The position numbers were made by a program, and so were the translations under genes. Below are positions 45,600 through 55,474 of a stretch of 64,000 nt of DNA, in pieces. This DNA is from Deltaproteobacteria bacterium (GTDB lineage Bacteria; Desulfobacterota; Desulfobacteria; Desulfobacterales; ETH-SRB1): positions 51,205 through 115,204 of the forward strand of contig JAJSZT010000004.1 in NCBI GenBank assembly GCA_030272815.1, read 5' to 3'. The notes under the pieces are model-generated. The model searched no databases, was not told the DNA's origin, and saw only the letters and a list, made by a program, of their open reading frames with translations. Within the stretch, counting starts at the first letter, position 1. Each line of letters starts with the position of its first letter.

Positions 45600-46822
45600 A
45601 ATTAAGTGGAAAAAAATATAAGAGCAAAGCCGAAGCTTCAAGAAAGTTGTTTTTGGCTACCTATCCTGACAAATCCCGTTTTGCGGAAAGCTTCAGGAAC
45701 TTACGCATAAATATTCACTTTTCTTTTATGGATAAGGAGCTTAAATCACTTTTGATCACCAGCTCTGGTCAGGAGGAGGGCAAGACAACCACATCAGCTA
45801 ATTTAGCATATACCATCTCAAGGGCCGGAAAGAAAGTGCTAATCATAGACGCCGACATGCGGAAACCGAGTCTTAGCCATATAATTCATTCACAAAATTC
45901 TTTAGGTCTTAGCGGTTTGCTGTCCGATACTCTAAGCGCTGATGTCCGGTCCGGATCCCTTTCTGAGTTCGGAGTAAGTGATCTTTTATGGCTGCTCTTA
46001 TTCCAGAAAAGAACCGGCTGTTTGAATCTAACTGAGGGGGATGAGAAAATAAACATCTATTTTCTGCAAGGGGAACTGGTGGATATTCAATGGCTGACAA
46101 GACCTGAAGAAAAAAAAATGGCAACTCTGTTGCTAAAGAACAAGGTGGTTACTCAGGAACAGATTGAGCAAGTCCTTATACGCAAAGAGAATACAGGCCA
46201 GAAACTGGGTTTCATACTCATAAATATGGGTTTTGTTAAAGAGGAAGATCTATCAGGTTTCATTAATCTCCACATGATAGAAGGGTTGCGTAATGCCTTG
46301 CAGTTTAAATCAGGAAAGTTTTCTTTTAATAAACTAAATGACTCTCATTTTGCGCAGCCCTCATTTGAACCGTCTAATTTAAATAAACTCTATAGGCAGG
46401 TGCTCATTGGAGAGGAGGAATTTTTCTATCTGCAAAAAAAAATTTATTCGAATATTGTGAAAACCAATGAAGAAAACCTTTTTTTCTTGCCAAGCGGTCC
46501 TCTCCCTCCTAATCCGGCTGAGCTTCTTGATTCCAGGCGAATGTCTTTTTTGCTTTCCTTTTTTGAGAGGCGGTTTGACGTTCTGATAATTGATTCGCCT
46601 CCAATTTTACCAGCCAGTGACGCCCTAATTCTTGCACCACAAACGGATGGTGTGGTATTAATAGTAAAAGCAGGCATGACAAACCGGGAATTGGTAAAAA
46701 AGACCGTTGAAAAGCTCCAGATGGCCAAGGCCAATCTTATAGGAGTTGTGCTAAATCAGGTTGATTTCAAGAGAGAAGCTTATTATAAATACTACTCAAA
46801 ATACTATGGAGAAAAAGAATAG
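45596..46822 (+). CDS. BY-kinase (CpsD/Wzc-type tyrosine autokinase) with inserted DUF4388-like module
   Basis: 408 residues. Kinase elements: Walker A GQEEGKTTTS (58-67), A' LIIDADMRKPS (82-92), Walker B VLIIDSPP (329-336), and a tyrosine cluster AYYKYYSKYYGE at the C-terminus for autophosphorylation. Between about 119 and 283 the usual short loop is replaced by a segment reading GSLSEFGVSDLLWLLLFQKR, GCLNLTEGDEKINIYFLQGE and so on, which looks like a DUF4388/PATAN-type domain; it should couple another signal to the kinase. It acts with the Wzz-type protein to control polymer length. GTG start, overlapped with the previous stop. Confidence 0.88.
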   Translation: MKLSGKKYKSKAEASRKLFLATYPDKSRFAESFRNLRINIHFSFMDKELKSLLITSSGQEEGKTTTSANLAYTISRAGKKVLIIDADMRKPSLSHIIHSQNSLGLSGLLSDTLSADVRSGSLSEFGVSDLLWLLLFQKRTGCLNLTEGDEKINIYFLQGELVDIQWLTRPEEKKMATLLLKNKVVTQEQIEQVLIRKENTGQKLGFILINMGFVKEEDLSGFINLHMIEGLRNALQFKSGKFSFNKLNDSHFAQPSFEPSNLNKLYRQVLIGEEEFFYLQKKIYSNIVKTNEENLFFLPSGPLPPNPAELLDSRRMSFLLSFFERRFDVLIIDSPPILPASDALILAPQTDGVVLIVKAGMTNRELVKKTVEKLQMAKANLIGVVLNQVDFKREAYYKYYSKYYGEKE

Positions 46823-46831
46823 CTGTACGCT

Positions 46832-48376
46832 ATGTCTAAGTATCCAAAATATCTCATTTCTATACTGATTTCATTGTTTTTCATTCTTATTTTTTATTCA
46901 CTTTGTCTCCGCCTTATATCACAGATCCATTATTATAAAGCCGTTAATAATATTAGGGATGGATATTATGGCTCTGCTATCGAACATCTTGAAACAGCCA
47001 TCCATTATCAGCCCAACGAATATTTATTCTGGGAAAAACTTGGTAAAGCATATCATAATTCTGGAGAGTTAAAGCCTGTTGAAGAGGCCTTTCACTTTGC
47101 AACAAAGGCAAAACATGCCTATCTTAAGTCAGCTTACCTCAATCCCATTGATTCAGAGGCGGTTTTTGGTCTGGCCAGGGGAGAGGCTCGTCTTGAAATA
47201 ATATCTCCCTATCTACAACATCAAAAAGATAAGTCTTATAATGCCTTTCCTTACTTTCAAAAGTCCATTTGCCTTAGACCCAATGGGGTCCTAATCCACT
47301 TTGCCTTTGTCCGCTATCTGTATTGGCAAAAAAAAAAGGAACTCCTCTTGGAAGTTGTTAGCAATATGGCACGTATATATCCACCAGTTTACAATTTTGT
47401 GAAAAAAGAGGAATTCTGGTCTCAGGATGTCATCATGGAGGCGCTTAAGAATGGTTTGCAACAGGCTATTGATGAGAGAATTGATCGAAGACTTGCTCAT
47501 ATGTCTATGTCTTTTCTTTTAGCAGGAGAAAAGGATTGGCAAGGGGCGATAATACATTATCAAAAGGCTTTAGCCTATCAAGAAATCAACAACAATTCTA
47601 ATAACTTTTTTCATTTAGGCCGTCTTTATTTGGAAAATGGGCAACTTGAAGAAGCAGAAAATTTTTTCTTTAAGGCAGTTTCAATTAGCCGAACCAGGGA
47701 GAAGGATTTAGAAGGCCTTTTCTGGGCATATAAGAAAAATAGCTACTCAGAAGAACTAAATAGCTTTTATGAACGGATAAGCAACAGTTTTGCGCTTTCT
47801 TCCCAGATGGATATTTTGCTTGTTCGATCAGTTATTGATCTGAAACAATATAATAAGGCTCAGCGGATTTTAAAAGAACTGAACCAAAAAGAGCCAACAG
47901 CCGAAGCTTACTACTGGTTAGCCATAATTGCTGAAAAAGAAAAGGATTTGGATAGAATGGAACTGGCCATTCAGAAGGCCACGGTGCTTGATCCGGAAAA
48001 CAGCCGTTATCACCTAATATTCTCCAAGGTGCTCAAACGGCTAAAGAAGCTGGAGAGAGCCGAAAAGGAGGCAGGGCTTGCTATAAAACATTCATCAGAA
48101 CCATCCCTCAGGCTTTATAACAAAAGGGCCTTTATAAGAATGGATCTTAAAGACTACCAGGGAGCAATTGAGGACTGGAAAACGGCTATTGCCCTAAATC
48201 CTTATGATGCCGAGTATTACGTCCACTTAGCTGAAGCTTACTATAAGCTGGGAGAATGGTCTTTTACCCTTAAAAATTATCAGAAGGCTATTGATCTTGA
48301 TCCGAAAAAAGAAAAATATCGAAAAAGATATAATGCCCTTCGAGCAGAGCATCCTGATTCTACAAATCCTGCCTAA
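46832..48376 (+). CDS. Membrane-anchored TPR protein of the exopolysaccharide locus
   Basis: 514 residues: one N-terminal membrane helix (9-31) then about ten tetratricopeptide-type repeats, for example GYYGSAIEHLETAIHYQPNEYLFW and DYQGAIEDWKTAIALNPYDAEYY. The repeats probably lie outside the cytoplasmic membrane. TPR proteins in such clusters act as assembly scaffolds (compare AlgK/PelB-type roles). It follows the BY-kinase by nine bases and so belongs to the operon. Confidence 0.85.
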   Translation: MSKYPKYLISILISLFFILIFYSLCLRLISQIHYYKAVNNIRDGYYGSAIEHLETAIHYQPNEYLFWEKLGKAYHNSGELKPVEEAFHFATKAKHAYLKSAYLNPIDSEAVFGLARGEARLEIISPYLQHQKDKSYNAFPYFQKSICLRPNGVLIHFAFVRYLYWQKKKELLLEVVSNMARIYPPVYNFVKKEEFWSQDVIMEALKNGLQQAIDERIDRRLAHMSMSFLLAGEKDWQGAIIHYQKALAYQEINNNSNNFFHLGRLYLENGQLEEAENFFFKAVSISRTREKDLEGLFWAYKKNSYSEELNSFYERISNSFALSSQMDILLVRSVIDLKQYNKAQRILKELNQKEPTAEAYYWLAIIAEKEKDLDRMELAIQKATVLDPENSRYHLIFSKVLKRLKKLERAEKEAGLAIKHSSEPSLRLYNKRAFIRMDLKDYQGAIEDWKTAIALNPYDAEYYVHLAEAYYKLGEWSFTLKNYQKAIDLDPKKEKYRKRYNALRAEHPDSTNPA

Positions 48377-48556
48377 GTATTCGTATTGACTAATATTGAC
48401 ATCTTATTGATATTCATATATAATTTATTTATATGAATAAGATGCCCTCTCACTTGTTCAGATAAAATTACAATAATTATAATTGGTTAACTCGCATTGT
48501 CCCATGTAATTGAAGGGGCGGAGCTATGCTAGAGCGTAGAGCAAAGGGCAAGGGGT

Positions 48557-49867
48557 ATGGCAAAGAGAAAAGGTAATCAGTCTGCGCATTCGCTATGCGC
48601 TATGCGCTGTGCGCTATGCACTCGTTACGCAATATATGCCCTGCTGATCTTCACCCCTCTCGCCAGAGGGTCTGTCCAGGGCTGGGCCGTGAGTGTCATC
48701 TACCTGGTCACTTTGATAGCAGTGACTGCCTTTTTGCTGGGAAAAAGCCTGACCTGGAATTGGAAATGGATCAACACCCCATTAGACAAACCGATAATTT
48801 TTCTGTTAGTCTTGTTAATCCTGTCAACAGTTTTTTCCGTTCATAAATACACCAGTATCTGGTCCCTTGTTCTACTACTTAACTACTTAACCATTTACTA
48901 TCTCGTCATCCATACTGTTCGCACCAGAACTCAATTTCGTCAGCTCGTCTATATAATTATCGGAATTGCTACATTTCTCTCCATTTTTGGCATTTTCAAA
49001 AGGTTTGGAGTCAATCCCTTCCCATGGTGGGAATACCCTGATCTGAAATATAGTGCGGATTTATTATCGTCTACCTATGGCAATCACAATCATTTGGCTG
49101 GTTATATGGAAATGGCTATTCCCTTAATCCTGGGTCTTTTCTTAACCAGTTTAAGAGGAGGCAGGCTCATTTTGATGATCTTTCTTCTCTTTATCATGCT
49201 AACAGCCCTGATCCTTTCTCTTTCAAGGGGGGGGTGGATTGGCTCGCTCATAGGGCTGGTTTTTATGGCTATTGCCCTTGTGACAAACCGTCATTTCAGA
49301 AACAAGAGATTAATCGCAGCTCTGGCCGGCGGATTTTTAGCACTAGCATTGGTTGTTTTGGCCAGTACACCTGTAGTAGAAAGAATACGGACCTTTGAGC
49401 AAAAAAAAGAAATTCCAAACCTTAGCGCCCGGGTAACGGTCTGGAATGGGGTTGTTGATATGATTCTTGATCATCCTCTATTGGGCACCGGGCCGGGTAC
49501 ATTTGCTACCGTTTTTACGCAATACCAGCCACAGGGGCTTCTATACCGTAACTTCATGGCTCATAATGATTACTTGCATTTTACTTCTGAATTAGGACTT
49601 CCTTTTTTTGCTATTATAGTCTGGATAATTATTGTGCTTTACAAGAAGGGATTTCAGAAGCTAAAGAACTCCAGCCGTCTGGTCCGTGGGATTACCGTTG
49701 GCGCCATGTCCGGAATAACGGCAATCCTGATTCACAGCATTAGCGATTTCAACCTCCATATACCTGCGAATGCCCTGTTATTTACCGTCCTTGCAGCTCT
49801 TGTGGCCGCTCCCTTGCCTCAAGAGGATAGTAACAAGTTTCATAGAACTCTGGGCACAAGCTATTAA
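48557..49867 (+). CDS. O-antigen ligase/polymerase-like integral membrane protein (Wzy_C superfamily)
   Basis: 436 residues and about 12 membrane segments. The large loop with STYGNHNHLAGYMEMAIPLI and the later ARVTVWNGVVDMILDHPLLGTGPGTF and MAHNDYLHFTSELG are the conserved O-antigen ligase (Wzy_C) motifs; such proteins ligate or polymerise lipid-linked glycans on the periplasmic side. The first about 24 residues are encoded by a repetitive DNA stretch (alternating gctatgc/gctgtgc) and look atypical, so the true start may be further in. A second polymerase candidate is at 56613. Confidence 0.85.
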   Translation: MAKRKGNQSAHSLCAMRCALCTRYAIYALLIFTPLARGSVQGWAVSVIYLVTLIAVTAFLLGKSLTWNWKWINTPLDKPIIFLLVLLILSTVFSVHKYTSIWSLVLLLNYLTIYYLVIHTVRTRTQFRQLVYIIIGIATFLSIFGIFKRFGVNPFPWWEYPDLKYSADLLSSTYGNHNHLAGYMEMAIPLILGLFLTSLRGGRLILMIFLLFIMLTALILSLSRGGWIGSLIGLVFMAIALVTNRHFRNKRLIAALAGGFLALALVVLASTPVVERIRTFEQKKEIPNLSARVTVWNGVVDMILDHPLLGTGPGTFATVFTQYQPQGLLYRNFMAHNDYLHFTSELGLPFFAIIVWIIIVLYKKGFQKLKNSSRLVRGITVGAMSGITAILIHSISDFNLHIPANALLFTVLAALVAAPLPQEDSNKFHRTLGTSY

Positions 49868-50082
49868 ACGACAAATAAAGGTGTGGCCTAATGACCGTGA
49901 AAATCTGTACCAATTAACGAAACAGGCCGTAAGAAAGTCGCCGAACAGTTGCTTGTCCTTTTAGCTGACTTGTCATAAAATGTGCCGGTTAATCAATAAA
50001 ATAGTTTATTCTGTGTACTCTGTGCGCTCTGTGCTGAACTATCACGATAAGCAGAGCCCTCAATTAGGGTGGAGAAATAGTA

Positions 50083-51072
50083 ATGAAAAACATATTAGTG
50101 ATCGGTGGAGCAGGCTATATTGGTTCTCATATGTGCAAGCATTTGGCAACAAATGGATATATGCCTGTTGTTCTTGACAACCTTGTTTGCGGTCATCGAG
50201 AAGCAGTTAAATGGGGTCCTTTTATCGAAGGTTCCATGGCGGATAAATATTTGATCGAGAAAATTTTCTCCAAATATGAAATTAAGGGTGTAATGCATTT
50301 TGCAGCTTTTTGCTATGTAGGAGAATCTGTTACAGAACCTGGGAAATACTATCGCAATAATGTTGCTGCGCCTATAAGTCTACTCGAGGTTATGGTTAAG
50401 AAAAACATTTCCAATTTTATTTTTTCTTCATCCTGTGCTACTTACGGAGAACCTTTAGAAATTCCTATTACTGAAAAGCATCCTCAAAATCCAATAAGCC
50501 CCTATGGCAGAAGTAAACTCATGATGGAGCAAATCCTCGACGATTTTTTTAATGCTTATGGTATAAAATATGTTTCTCTTCGCTATTTTAATGCTGCTGG
50601 TGCAGATCCTGATGGTGAACTTGGAGAGGACCACAGGCCTGAAACACATCTTATTCCCCTTGTTCTTCAAACAGCAATGGGTCTAATAAAAGAGATAAAA
50701 ATTTTTGGAGATGATTATCCGACAAGAGATGGAACATGTATAAGGGATTATATCCACATATATGACCTGGTTCAGGCGCATCTTCTTGCTCTGGAAAGGC
50801 TTTTAAACGGTCAGCCCAGGGGCGTATATAATTTAGGAAATGGCGCGGGCTATTCAGTTAAAGAAGTAATTGATATGGCGCGCAATATCACAGGCAACCG
50901 CATTCCATATAGAATTGTTGATAAAAGGTTTGGCGATCCTGCTGTGCTCATAGGTTCATCACAAAAGGCTGTTGAAGAACTTGGATGGAGACCACATTTT
51001 CCTGATCTTTATACAATTATCGAAACTGCCTGGAGATGGCATAAAAGTCATCCTAAAGGTTATGGATCTTAA
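50083..51072 (+). CDS. galE: UDP-glucose 4-epimerase
   Basis: 329 residues of an extended short-chain dehydrogenase: NAD-binding GGAGYIGSHM (8-17), the Ser in SSCATYGEP, and the YGRSK catalytic pair followed by FNAAGADPDGELGEDH, all GalE features. It interconverts UDP-glucose and UDP-galactose, providing galactose for the polysaccharide. A ribosome-binding site (ggtGGAGaaa) precedes the ATG. Confidence 0.94.
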   Translation: MKNILVIGGAGYIGSHMCKHLATNGYMPVVLDNLVCGHREAVKWGPFIEGSMADKYLIEKIFSKYEIKGVMHFAAFCYVGESVTEPGKYYRNNVAAPISLLEVMVKKNISNFIFSSSCATYGEPLEIPITEKHPQNPISPYGRSKLMMEQILDDFFNAYGIKYVSLRYFNAAGADPDGELGEDHRPETHLIPLVLQTAMGLIKEIKIFGDDYPTRDGTCIRDYIHIYDLVQAHLLALERLLNGQPRGVYNLGNGAGYSVKEVIDMARNITGNRIPYRIVDKRFGDPAVLIGSSQKAVEELGWRPHFPDLYTIIETAWRWHKSHPKGYGS

Positions 51073-51277
51073 TCGACATTCAAGCAATTAATCTTCGAAA
51101 ATGCATCCGGGCAGGGGAATAGGGCTTCCTTTAGGAAATTTAATGGGATAAAATAAGGTGAAAAATTTTGGGTTATGCAAGAGACCAACACGCCAAATAG
51201 TGGAATAGTGGCAACGTCCCCTTGGCATTAACGAATGGCCTTTCCCTGATCAGTTTACTCACTATAAAGATAAAAAA

Positions 51278-51596
51278 ATGACAAAGGTGTGTATTACAAT
51301 AGATACAGAAGGAGATTCCGCTAATAATCCATATTCCACTTTTTTTTGGAATTAACCTTATCCTTCCTAACCTATTAGAATTGTTTTCCAAATATAAAGT
51401 AATGGCTACTTTTTTTGTTCAAGAAGATAACATCTGTCAAATCGGATCAAAATTTCGTTTTCTATTGGATATAATAAAAAACCAAGGACACGAAATAGGT
51501 TACCACGCCCACGGACTAAGAAGAATATATTCTAGAAAAAATGATATTCACTTTCAAACAATCGAAGAGGCTGCTAAAAGCATTAATCTCACCTAA
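51278..51596 (+). pseudogene. Truncated and frameshifted polysaccharide deacetylase
   Basis: MTKVCITIDTEGDSANNPYSTF then a frameshift at a run of eight T (51340-51348) to INLILPNLLELFSKYKVMATFFVQEDN and DIIKNQGHEIGYHAHGL. This is the N-terminal part of a NodB-type deacetylase (catalytic Asp and the first metal-binding His region); the frame then ends early, with the rest missing. Confidence 0.8.
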
Positions 51597-51698
51597 ATCC
51601 GAATGAAGTTATTATAGAATTTTGTCATGTTATAAAAACTTGGTCACAACGACCCAACGATCTAATTTGCCGCCCTTTACGACTAATTTTTTCCGAAT

Positions 51699-53237
51699 AT
51701 GAATAAGGAACAAATTGTAAAAAAGAGTCTTAGTGCAACGAAATATACTGTTGTTTTCAGGGTATTGTCTCAAGCGACATCTCTTGTTGTCACCGTTCTT
51801 CTTGTCAGAGCACTTTCTGAGCACGATTATGGGATATACAATTTGCTCTATTCCGTAATCGGTTTATTAGGGATGGTCGCATCCTTCGGGCTTGCCAATA
51901 CGCTTCAGCGATACATCCCCGAATATTACATTAAGGGTGAATTTAGAATCGCCAACAATTTGTATCGAGTCGCCTCGATTATACGCCTTTTTTCCAATGT
52001 CGTTATTCTTGGTTTGGGATTGATTTTCTGGGAACTTATCGCCTCTTATCTGAAAATTTTTGCCTACAAGAATTATTTCATGCTTTTTACCTTAATTGTA
52101 TTGCTCCATATGCAGAGAGGGCTCCTTGAAACATGTCTCGGTTCCTATTTTCTTCAAAAATATTCTCAGGGATTTTCCTTTGTCTTCGTGCTTATCAAGG
52201 CTGTAGGATATGCTTTGGCAGTAATGACGGAAATGGATCTCTGGTTTATACTGATAATAGACCTTTTAGCCTACTCTATTATTTTTGGTATTCTTCAAAT
52301 CATTTACTACAAAAAGATACCAACCTCTAAAGGGCATAAGCAAAGCATCAACAGGGACGAGAAAAGGAGGCTTATCCGTTACGCTCTATTCTATAATTTC
52401 AATGATACGGGTGTAGGGCTTCTTAATGCGGACTTTGATAATTTTATCATCGTCATGTATTTGAACCCCGTGGCGGTTGGAGCGTATAGTTTTTGTCAAA
52501 GAATAACCAGGATGATCCGAAGACTCATACCGGTCAACTATCTTCTTGATGTCATCCGGCCTGCTTTTTTTTCGTTGGGATCACTCACGGATACACAGCA
52601 GATCAATCAATTCTATCAGTCACTTATTAAACTAAACTATCTCTTCAATATCCCGATTTTCTTTTTTATCGCTGTGTTTGGAGAGGAATTTATTAAACTT
52701 TTGTTTGGTGGGAAGTTTTTGGAATATTGCCATGTTCTCACAGTTGTATATTTCTTCTCTATGATAAATGCCTTTCAAATGCCGGTAGGCCTTGTTGCTC
52801 AGTTGAAAGAGAAATCAGATATTATTCTCTACAGTAAGGTCTTTGCTGTGTACAATCTAATAGCGGATATTTTGCTGATCAAATACTTTGGGATCTGGGG
52901 AGCAGTTTTCGCTACTGGAACGGCAATTCTGGGCAAGAATATTTTTATCTGGTATTTTGTAAGGAACGAAGCGAATTTTAGAGGAATGGGAAAATATTTT
53001 TTAATAAGTACTCTCTTCTGGGGTTCTGTTTCGACGATAGCTCTGGTCATAAAATGCTTCATCTTAAATGATCTTGCAGTATTCATCATTTGCTTGATTA
53101 TGTTTACTGTATCTTTTGTGCTTCAGTTTCGTTGCAACCTTTTCAATCAGTATGAGAAAAAGGCTATTGAGCTTATAGCAAACAAAAACAGTAAACTGAG
53201 TTTTATAGCAAAATTCTTAGGAATCCAGATCGCCTGA
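51699..53237 (+). CDS. Polysaccharide flippase (Wzx/MATE-like)
   Basis: 512 residues with about 12-14 membrane helices. The N-terminus RVLSQATSLVVTVLLVRALSEHDYGIYNLLYSVIGLLG is typical of the oligosaccharide flippase family, which moves undecaprenyl-linked repeat units across the inner membrane. The end (KKAIELIANKNSKLSFIAKFLG) is cytoplasmic. Stand-alone in its short gap upstream of the methyltransferase. Confidence 0.9.
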   Translation: MNKEQIVKKSLSATKYTVVFRVLSQATSLVVTVLLVRALSEHDYGIYNLLYSVIGLLGMVASFGLANTLQRYIPEYYIKGEFRIANNLYRVASIIRLFSNVVILGLGLIFWELIASYLKIFAYKNYFMLFTLIVLLHMQRGLLETCLGSYFLQKYSQGFSFVFVLIKAVGYALAVMTEMDLWFILIIDLLAYSIIFGILQIIYYKKIPTSKGHKQSINRDEKRRLIRYALFYNFNDTGVGLLNADFDNFIIVMYLNPVAVGAYSFCQRITRMIRRLIPVNYLLDVIRPAFFSLGSLTDTQQINQFYQSLIKLNYLFNIPIFFFIAVFGEEFIKLLFGGKFLEYCHVLTVVYFFSMINAFQMPVGLVAQLKEKSDIILYSKVFAVYNLIADILLIKYFGIWGAVFATGTAILGKNIFIWYFVRNEANFRGMGKYFLISTLFWGSVSTIALVIKCFILNDLAVFIICLIMFTVSFVLQFRCNLFNQYEKKAIELIANKNSKLSFIAKFLGIQIA

Positions 53238-53308
53238 ATCAAGCTTTTTTGAGCTTTTTTGAGGATTGGCTATGTGTATATAATGAGTAGCTTTACAGAG
53301 GAGTCAAA

Positions 53309-54181
53309 ATGTTTAGAGGGAAAAAAAGTACGATTAAAACGCAAAAACCGTTAAGAATTTTGTCCAATGATAGTTCTTACAACGATGAACACGTTATCTC
53401 ATCACAAATAGCCAAATTTAATGAGTTGATTAACGGTAAGGGTCACTGGCATCAAAAAATGCTAAAAATGAAGGCACTTATCGGGAGCCTGCGTGGAAAG
53501 AAGGCACTTGATCTTGGAACGCAAATCGGAACATATGCACTTTGTCTGTCAAAAGAATCAAGAATTACCGTCGGTATTGACTTTGCAAATATGCCTCTCA
53601 AAAAGGCAATTGAGCTGAGGGAACAACTGAACCATACCAATGCATATTTTGTCCAGGGAAATGTAAAGGCTCTTCCACTTGTGGATGAGAGCTTTGATGT
53701 GGTCATTGCATGTGATATAATAGAATATTTAGTCGATGAGGATCTTGAATATATGCTGAGAGAATCTCACAGAACACTCAAAGATGGAGGGAATCTAGTT
53801 CTACAAACGTACCCCAATAAATATGCTTACTGCTTCATGGAATTTAAAAAATGCAGCGTAATACCAATTCTATTATTTTGGTTACCAAGAGATCTATATT
53901 CTAAAGCTATTGGGACTTATCACAGGGGAGTTATGTTGGCGAGACGTTTAAAGTGGAAAATTACGGGGCAATGCCCTAAGGATACACATATAAATTGTCA
54001 AACGTTGGAAAGTATTTCAGAATTCGTGAAGTCAGCTGGATTCAAAATCGAAGTTGCATTTGCTGAGAATACTTACTCTAATTATGAGAGAACAGCTTTT
54101 GGAAAATTCATGGGGGAATTCCTTGGAAATAATATTGTAACAAAACAGAACATATACCTTAGAGCTGAAAAGGTGCAATAA
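53309..54181 (+). CDS. SAM-dependent methyltransferase (class I)
   Basis: 290 residues. Motif I KALDLGTQIGTYALCLS (64-80), motif II with the acidic Asp in VGIDFANM, and the post-motif FDVVIACDIIEYL are recognised; the ESHRTLKDGGNLVLQTYPN segment is typical of Methyltransf_11. Probably methylates a sugar of the repeat unit, inferred from position. A GGAG-like site precedes the ATG. Confidence 0.87.
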   Translation: MFRGKKSTIKTQKPLRILSNDSSYNDEHVISSQIAKFNELINGKGHWHQKMLKMKALIGSLRGKKALDLGTQIGTYALCLSKESRITVGIDFANMPLKKAIELREQLNHTNAYFVQGNVKALPLVDESFDVVIACDIIEYLVDEDLEYMLRESHRTLKDGGNLVLQTYPNKYAYCFMEFKKCSVIPILLFWLPRDLYSKAIGTYHRGVMLARRLKWKITGQCPKDTHINCQTLESISEFVKSAGFKIEVAFAENTYSNYERTAFGKFMGEFLGNNIVTKQNIYLRAEKVQ

Positions 54182-54327
54182 AACATTACAAATTCCTGAT
54201 ATGTCTGTTGCTGCCACAAGTAATTTCTTGCTCATGCCGCTTCTATGAGTTTTCCTTACCCCATTGAGCAATCTACCTTATGTCACATCATATTGGTGAA
54301 TTTCACTATTTTTAGGAGAATTCAACG

Positions 54328-55425
54328 GTGTCCCAAATGAAAAAGCGTATCGTTTTCCTTACAGAGCATCATTGGGATGTCGAATTTGGTGGCGCAGAAT
54401 ACCAAATAAAAGTCTTAATCGATGAAATTACTAATTTATATGATACTTTTTATTTGGCGCGTAACATACCAGATAAGGCTGATAATATAAAATTACTAAA
54501 AATACCCTATATTAAAGTATTAAATAGACTTGGTAAAAGCTATTTCTTAGATAGTGTTAAAGTTTATGGCATCTTAAGGGGGATTAATCCAGACATTATA
54601 TATCAAAGGGTGAGCTGTGCTTATACCGGAATCGCCGCTTTTTATGCCAATAAATACAATAAAAACATGATATGGCACGTTTCCTCTGACAAAGATGTAA
54701 AACCTTGGGAATTCAATTTAAAAAAACAAATAATTTTTGATTATATCGATAGAAAAATAGCAGAATACGGAATAAGAAATTGTTCAAAAATAATTGGACA
54801 AACCAAACGTCAGTCTAAGCTTTTAAAAGAACATTATGCGAGAAAATGTGATGCTATTATTCCAAATTTTCATCCCTATGCTTCTTGTGAAATCAAAAAA
54901 GAAAACCCTATCAAAATCTCATGGGTTTCTAATTTTAAGGATATAAAGCGTCCGGAACTATTTGTTAAAGTGGCAAAACATTTTGAACGATTTGATAACG
55001 TACGATTTTACATGGTTGGGAGGAAACAAGGTAAGAAACACTGGCCTCCGATTGAAGATGAAATTGCAAACATTAGGAATTTAGTTCACCTCGGCGAAAG
55101 AACATTAGAAGAAGTCAATGAACTCTTTTGCCAGGCACATATTTTTGTCAATACAAGTGATTTTGAAGGATTCCCAAATACATTTATTCAGGCATGGATG
55201 AGACGTGTCCCTGTTGTTAGTCTGAATGTTGACCCCGACAACATATTAAAAAATTATGGAATAGGGTTTCATTCTGGAAGCTTTGAGCAATTAATTAAGG
55301 ATACTGAGAGGCTTATAGAAGATAAAGATCTTAGAGAGACCATGGGAGAAAAAGCCCAGCAATACGCTATTAGAAATCATTCTCTTGCCAACGTAGAGAA
55401 AATTATGGAGTTAATCGTCAAGTAG
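54328..55425 (+). CDS. GT4-family glycosyltransferase
   Basis: 365 residues, GT-B fold. The N-terminal domain has GGAEYQIKVL and the C-terminal donor-binding domain has WVSNFKDIKRPELFVKVA, NLVHLGERTLEEVNELFCQAHIFVNTSDFEGFPNTFIQAWMRRVPVVS (the EGFPN motif with the conserved Glu is visible). Donor and acceptor unknown. A GTG start, with the in-frame ATG at 54337 the alternative. AGGAG lies nine bases upstream. Confidence 0.88.
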   Translation: MSQMKKRIVFLTEHHWDVEFGGAEYQIKVLIDEITNLYDTFYLARNIPDKADNIKLLKIPYIKVLNRLGKSYFLDSVKVYGILRGINPDIIYQRVSCAYTGIAAFYANKYNKNMIWHVSSDKDVKPWEFNLKKQIIFDYIDRKIAEYGIRNCSKIIGQTKRQSKLLKEHYARKCDAIIPNFHPYASCEIKKENPIKISWVSNFKDIKRPELFVKVAKHFERFDNVRFYMVGRKQGKKHWPPIEDEIANIRNLVHLGERTLEEVNELFCQAHIFVNTSDFEGFPNTFIQAWMRRVPVVSLNVDPDNILKNYGIGFHSGSFEQLIKDTERLIEDKDLRETMGEKAQQYAIRNHSLANVEKIMELIVK

Positions 55426-55474
55426 TTGACGATTAACTCTTTTCACAAAATAGCTATAGGATAATGGGGAAGAA

